In this document: one piece after another, positions 14,466-17,320 of the stretch
How positions within the stretch are numbered: the first letter of the stretch is position 1
How the letters are laid out: each line of letters opens with the position of its first letter
Source of the DNA: an uncultured Rhodoluna sp.
Lineage (GTDB): Bacteria > Actinomycetota > Actinomycetes > Actinomycetales > Microbacteriaceae
Length of the DNA: 17,320 nt
Assembly: GCA_937898095.1 (NCBI GenBank)
Contig: CALDKR010000215.1
Location: forward strand, 1 to 17,320
Direction: 5' to 3'
Position numbers and translations under genes: made by a program
The notes under the pieces: model-generated
The model's input: the letters and a program-made list of their open reading frames with translations, nothing else
Databases searched by the model: none
What the model was told of the DNA's origin: nothing

Positions 14466-15392
14466 ATGCATTCAGCCTCTGGACAACAGTTTCGCCTGTC
14501 GTTTTTAACCCCTAAGGGTGAACTTCAGGCCACAATTGCGCAGGTGGGGGCCTCGCTTCGTGAATTCAAAATCGGCGACATCGATCTTGTCGTGCCCTAT
14601 GCCGAAGATGAGCCAGCGCCACTTTGCGCGGGCATTGTCATGGCACCCTGGCCCAACCGAATCGATGGTGGCAAGTGGAAGTTCGAGGGCCAAACTCTCG
14701 AAGTCGACATCACAATTCACGAGCAGCAGAATGCCAACCACGGTTTTCTTGGGCGCTTTCCTTATTCCTTGATCTCCCAGACTCCTTCTTCGGTTACCTT
14801 GGGCGCAACAATTTATCCGCGCGAGGGCTATCCCTTTTTAGTCGACACCACTGTCACCTATCAGCTAGATGAGTCTGGCCTGACTGTCAGTCACACCGCA
14901 GTTAATCACAGCGCCAAAGCAGCGCCCTTTGCTGTGGGCGGCCACGCTTATTTTCAGTTTTCTGAGACACCGACTAAAGACCTTGCGATGAAGACCAATG
15001 CCAAGACCTGGCTCAAGTGCAACGAACGTCAGATTCCAACCGAGTGGCTGCCGACGCCAACCGGTGATTACAACCTGAGTGAAGGCGTTCGCGTGGGCGA
15101 CCACTTTTTTGACGATGACTTCACAGATTTTGATCGCGATGCCCAGGGTCTTGCTCATACTTATTTGACGGCGCCTGATGGACGTGGCTTAGATGTCTGG
15201 CAAGACGAGAAATTCGGCCACGTCGTGCTGTTTACTCCAGACTTCTTTCCAACTAAGAATGGGCCGGTTTACGCCGCGGCAATCGAGCCGCAGACCGCTG
15301 CTCCAAACGCCTTCAACAACGGTGATGGCCTTGCTTGGCTCAAAACGGGCGAGCAATTCACAGCTGCTTGGGGTGTGAAAATTAACGCCTAG
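14466..15392 (+). CDS. Aldose 1-epimerase (galactose mutarotase)-like protein
   Basis: Predicted to interconvert alpha and beta anomers of a hexose such as galactose or glucose. The 308-residue beta-sandwich family is recognised from PWPNRIDGG (sugar-site Arg), NHGFLGR (Asn91-His92), GGHAYF with His160 as catalytic acid, and AIEPQTAAPNAFNNGDGL with Glu274 as catalytic base. The frame is open further upstream to 14328, but that part overlaps pncA; ATG 14466 begins ten bases after the pncA stop and matches the family's start. It faces the convergent galactokinase gene across a terminator, so a role in galactose use fits the context. Glucose-6-phosphate epimerase (YeaD) is less likely from the motifs. 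Confidence 0.88.
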   Translation: MHSASGQQFRLSFLTPKGELQATIAQVGASLREFKIGDIDLVVPYAEDEPAPLCAGIVMAPWPNRIDGGKWKFEGQTLEVDITIHEQQNANHGFLGRFPYSLISQTPSSVTLGATIYPREGYPFLVDTTVTYQLDESGLTVSHTAVNHSAKAAPFAVGGHAYFQFSETPTKDLAMKTNAKTWLKCNERQIPTEWLPTPTGDYNLSEGVRVGDHFFDDDFTDFDRDAQGLAHTYLTAPDGRGLDVWQDEKFGHVVLFTPDFFPTKNGPVYAAAIEPQTAAPNAFNNGDGLAWLKTGEQFTAAWGVKINA

Positions 15393-15410
15393 AGGCGATA
15401 TTCTTCAAGG

Positions 15411-15448
15411 CAAAACCCCTTCGGTTCGGCAAGAACGAAGGGGTTTTG
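15411..15448. terminator. Strong bidirectional hairpin terminator between the epimerase gene and galK
   Basis: CAAAACCCCTTCG (15411-15423) pairs perfectly with CGAAGGGGTTTTG (15436-15448). With one bulged G the stem can extend by GTTC/GAAC to a 5-nt loop (GGCAA). A T-run lies at the 3' side on both strands (TTTT at 15444-15447 and the complement of AAAA at 15412-15415), so it can end both convergent transcripts. Confidence 0.88.
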
Positions 15449-15465
15449 GTATTTCCAAGGAGAAC

Positions 15466-16623
15466 TTATTTTTCGCGTCTAGCCCCAGGACCAGCTGATA
15501 CGGCAAATATGTCTGGTTTTGCAAAGCCCAAATTTTCAAATTCAGCCAGCACTGCAAGAGTTACTTCGCTGATTTTTTCAATCGGGGTTAGTGCAATTGC
15601 GGCACCGCCGAAACCTCCACCGGTCATGCGCGCACCAATGGCACCATGACGCAGGGCAGTTTCAACCGCCGCATCTAGCTCATCCACTGAAATCTCAAAG
15701 TCGTCTCGCATCGACTTGTGTGATTCATAGAGCAAACCCCCGATGGCCTGTGCGCCATCATTGCGAAGTGTGTTCACAGTTTCGAGCACTCGCTGGTTTT
15801 CGGTCACAACGTGACGAACCCTGCGAAAACTAACATCGTCTAAAAGCTCTTGTGCCTTTGGCAGGTCTGCTTCAGACAATCCGCGAAGGCTTGAAACCCC
15901 CATAGTCTCTGCACCAAGTTCGCAGGCCGCGCGACGAGACGCATAGCCTCCGTCTGCGTGACGGTGTGCGACTTTGGTGTCGATGATTAGAAGCTCTAGC
16001 CCAGCTGCGGCAAAACCTAGCTCAACAACCTGGGCTTCGAGATTCTGGCAATCGAGAAAAACTCCCTTGTCAACTTCGCCCAAGAGCGAGGCCGACTGAT
16101 CCATGATGCCGGTCGGGGCACCAACGATTTCGTTCTCTGCCAGCTGCCCTGCGCGGGCCAGGGTTTTGCGATCAAACCCAGCACCCCAAAGATCATTCAA
16201 GCCAAAACCAACTGCGCACTCAATTGCGGCAGAAGACGAAAGCCCCGCGCCAACCGGCACGTCTGACTCGATAAAGCAGTCGAAACCAGACGCTGCCTCA
16301 GCGCCCAATTGCACTAACGCCCAGGCGACCCCAAACGGATACGCAGCCCAGTCATTTGATTCATTGCGACGAATTTCATCGAGATAGATTTCATGGGTCG
16401 CTGGCGAGAAGCTCGAAGAAACCCGGATTACCCGGTCTGCGCGCAGAGAAATTGCGGCAAAGGTGTGGCGATTGATCGCAAACGGAAAAACAAAGCCTTC
16501 GTTGTAATCCGTGTGCTCGCCGATAAGGTTTACGCGACCCGGAGCTGACCAGACGCCACTCGGCTCGTAGCCGTATTTTTCAGAGAAGTCACCAATAACT
16601 CTGCTGATTAAATCGTCGGTCAA
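15466..16623 (-). CDS. galK: Galactokinase
   Basis: Phosphorylates galactose with ATP to galactose-1-phosphate in the Leloir pathway. The 385-residue GHMP kinase shows the GalK signature GRVNLIGEHTDYNEGFVFP near residues 28-46, the ATP-binding loop PVGAGLSSSAAIE, the catalytic-region GAPTGIMDQSAS and the C-terminal GARMTGGGFGGAAIAL. The start is TTG at 16623, overlapping the TGA stop of the upstream GalT-like frame as TTGA. AAAGG (16635-16631 on the minus strand) is spaced seven bases from it, so translation is coupled to the upstream gene. The bidirectional terminator lies 18 bp past its stop. Confidence 0.93.
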   Translation of the reverse strand: MTDDLISRVIGDFSEKYGYEPSGVWSAPGRVNLIGEHTDYNEGFVFPFAINRHTFAAISLRADRVIRVSSSFSPATHEIYLDEIRRNESNDWAAYPFGVAWALVQLGAEAASGFDCFIESDVPVGAGLSSSAAIECAVGFGLNDLWGAGFDRKTLARAGQLAENEIVGAPTGIMDQSASLLGEVDKGVFLDCQNLEAQVVELGFAAAGLELLIIDTKVAHRHADGGYASRRAACELGAETMGVSSLRGLSEADLPKAQELLDDVSFRRVRHVVTENQRVLETVNTLRNDGAQAIGGLLYESHKSMRDDFEISVDELDAAVETALRHGAIGARMTGGGFGGAAIALTPIEKISEVTLAVLAEFENLGFAKPDIFAVSAGPGARREK

Positions 16624-17320
16624 TCTAGGGCCTTTCGAATGAAATCGGCTGCAACCTCAGGGGCAACGTCGCCAATGAATGCACCCATGGCCGACTCTGA
16701 GCCAGCAAGATATTTCAGCTTGTCGGCAGCCCTTCGTGGCGAGGTGATGTGCAATTGAAGTCTCACGTTTTCGCCGCCTTCAACCAACGGAGCTTGATGC
16801 CAAGCCGCAATGTATGGAGCCGGGGTTTCATACAGGTTGTCTATTGAGCGAAGCAATCGACGATAAATATCTGCGAGCTCATCTCGCTCTTCGCCGGTCA
16901 ATTGACCAAAGTGCTGAACATGACGGTGCGGAAGCAAGTGAATTTCGATTGGCCAGCGGGCGGCGAATGGAACATAAGCAGTGAAGTTTTTGCCGGCGAT
17001 CAACACGCGACTGCCCGGTCCAATCTCTGCGCGCTTGCACGCCCAAATACCAACCGAAAGTGGTTCAATCAACGCGGCGGCATCAAAGCTAACTGAATCT
17101 GGAATATCAACACACATTGCTTTGTGTGCCACAACTTTCTGGGCATATCCACCAGAACTGGCACTAGCCAAGACTCGGCGACCTGATTGCGTTTTTCCAA
17201 CAACTTCTAATCCAGGGATCAGCGGAAGTTCTTGCTTTGAAAGATAAGAGTTTTCGGTTTGGTGCGTATCTGCATAATTGATACCGATGCAGGTAACGTC
17301 GATTAACTCTTCAGGCTCAC
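16620..17320 (-). CDS. Mosaic reading frame: quinone-oxidoreductase-like N-part fused to GalT C-terminal domain (partial at the right edge)
   Basis: The frame is open from the window edge to TGA at 16622-16620 (232 residues visible). The first part (about 17318-17080) reads like a zinc-free quinone oxidoreductase: INYADTHQTENSYL, LPLIPGLEVVG, GRRVLAS and SGGYAQKVVAHK. Next, AALIEPLSVGIWACKRA (about 17080-17022) resembles sorbitol/threonine-dehydrogenase-type MDR enzymes. From about 17021-16990 on it is the C-terminal domain of galactose-1-phosphate uridylyltransferase: AYVPFAARWPIEIH, LPHRHV, AAWHQAPL and KYLAGSESAMGAF. The GalT N-domain with its catalytic HPH motif is not visible, so transferase activity is doubtful. 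The end is translationally coupled to galK, as expected for native galT. This is either a true fusion from deletions or an assembly chimera. A shorter start, TTG 17171, is possible but lies inside the homologous region. Confidence 0.75.
   Translation of the reverse strand, partial: EPEELIDVTCIGINYADTHQTENSYLSKQELPLIPGLEVVGKTQSGRRVLASASSGGYAQKVVAHKAMCVDIPDSVSFDAAALIEPLSVGIWACKRAEIGPGSRVLIAGKNFTAYVPFAARWPIEIHLLPHRHVQHFGQLTGEERDELADIYRRLLRSIDNLYETPAPYIAAWHQAPLVEGGENVRLQLHITSPRRAADKLKYLAGSESAMGAFIGDVAPEVAADFIRKALD

Noticed and set aside
15411..15448. Hairpin as a repetitive extragenic element
   Set aside because: It has T-runs on both strands and lies between two convergent genes, which is what a bidirectional terminator should look like; no second copy occurs in the window.
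1..17320. CRISPR array, tRNA/rRNA genes, insertion sequences, prophage or defence genes
   Set aside because: No regularly spaced repeats, cloverleaf-forming segments, transposase-like or phage-like proteins were found.

Overview
The window reads as a gene-dense chromosomal segment of an actinomycete, most likely Microbacteriaceae. A small-genome freshwater 'Luna'-type relative (Rhodoluna/Aquiluna) is my best guess. This is inferred from moderate GC, very short intergenic gaps, overlapping genes, GTG/TTG starts, apparently leaderless genes with TANNNT -10 boxes, and actinobacterial-style proteins (MpaB-family oxygenase, S13 carboxypeptidases, two-component pair). No rRNA, tRNA, CRISPR array, insertion sequence or prophage gene was seen.

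Layout. (1) 1-277: left edge, no confident gene, possibly the start of a leftward gene. (2) 278-1198 (+): MpaB/DUF2236 oxygenase, convergent with (3) 1195-3066 (-): a secreted cell-surface protein with two InlB-type repeats and a C-terminal OmpA-like domain. (4) 5617-3187 (-): a response regulator / histidine kinase operon pointing at the surface-protein gene. (5) 5744-7811 (+): ktrB-ktrA, a potassium uptake system, divergent from the regulator. (6) 9670-7808 (-): a heavy-metal-type P-ATPase with a TPC motif. (7) 9669-11090 (+): a beta-CASP metallo-beta-lactamase-fold RNase-like protein. (8) 11104-13861 (+): two tandem, diverged S13 D-Ala-D-Ala carboxypeptidases (PBP4 type). (9) 13871-14455 (+): nicotinamidase. 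(10) 14466-15392 (+): aldose 1-epimerase-like protein, ended by a strong bidirectional hairpin terminator. (11) 17320-15466 (-): galT-like C-terminal region and galK, translationally coupled.

Two observations stand out. First, the promoters of the response-regulator operon and of the surface-protein gene share a motif: ATGTTCAC followed by a perfect or degenerate inverted half. In both promoters its centre lies exactly 37.5 bp upstream of the first base of a TANNNT -10 box. This predicts that the two-component system activates itself and the surface protein, possibly together with the divergent potassium transporter.

Second, the reading frame upstream of galK is a mosaic. Its N-terminal part is quinone-oxidoreductase-like, followed by a short sorbitol-dehydrogenase-like stretch, then the C-terminal domain of galactose-1-phosphate uridylyltransferase. 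All parts are in frame, and the GalT catalytic N-domain is not visible. It is either a real gene fusion from deletions or an assembly chimera.

Functionally the segment mixes cell-envelope work (surface protein, two carboxypeptidases), ion homeostasis (KtrAB, P-ATPase), RNA processing, NAD salvage and galactose metabolism (epimerase, GalK, GalT remnant).
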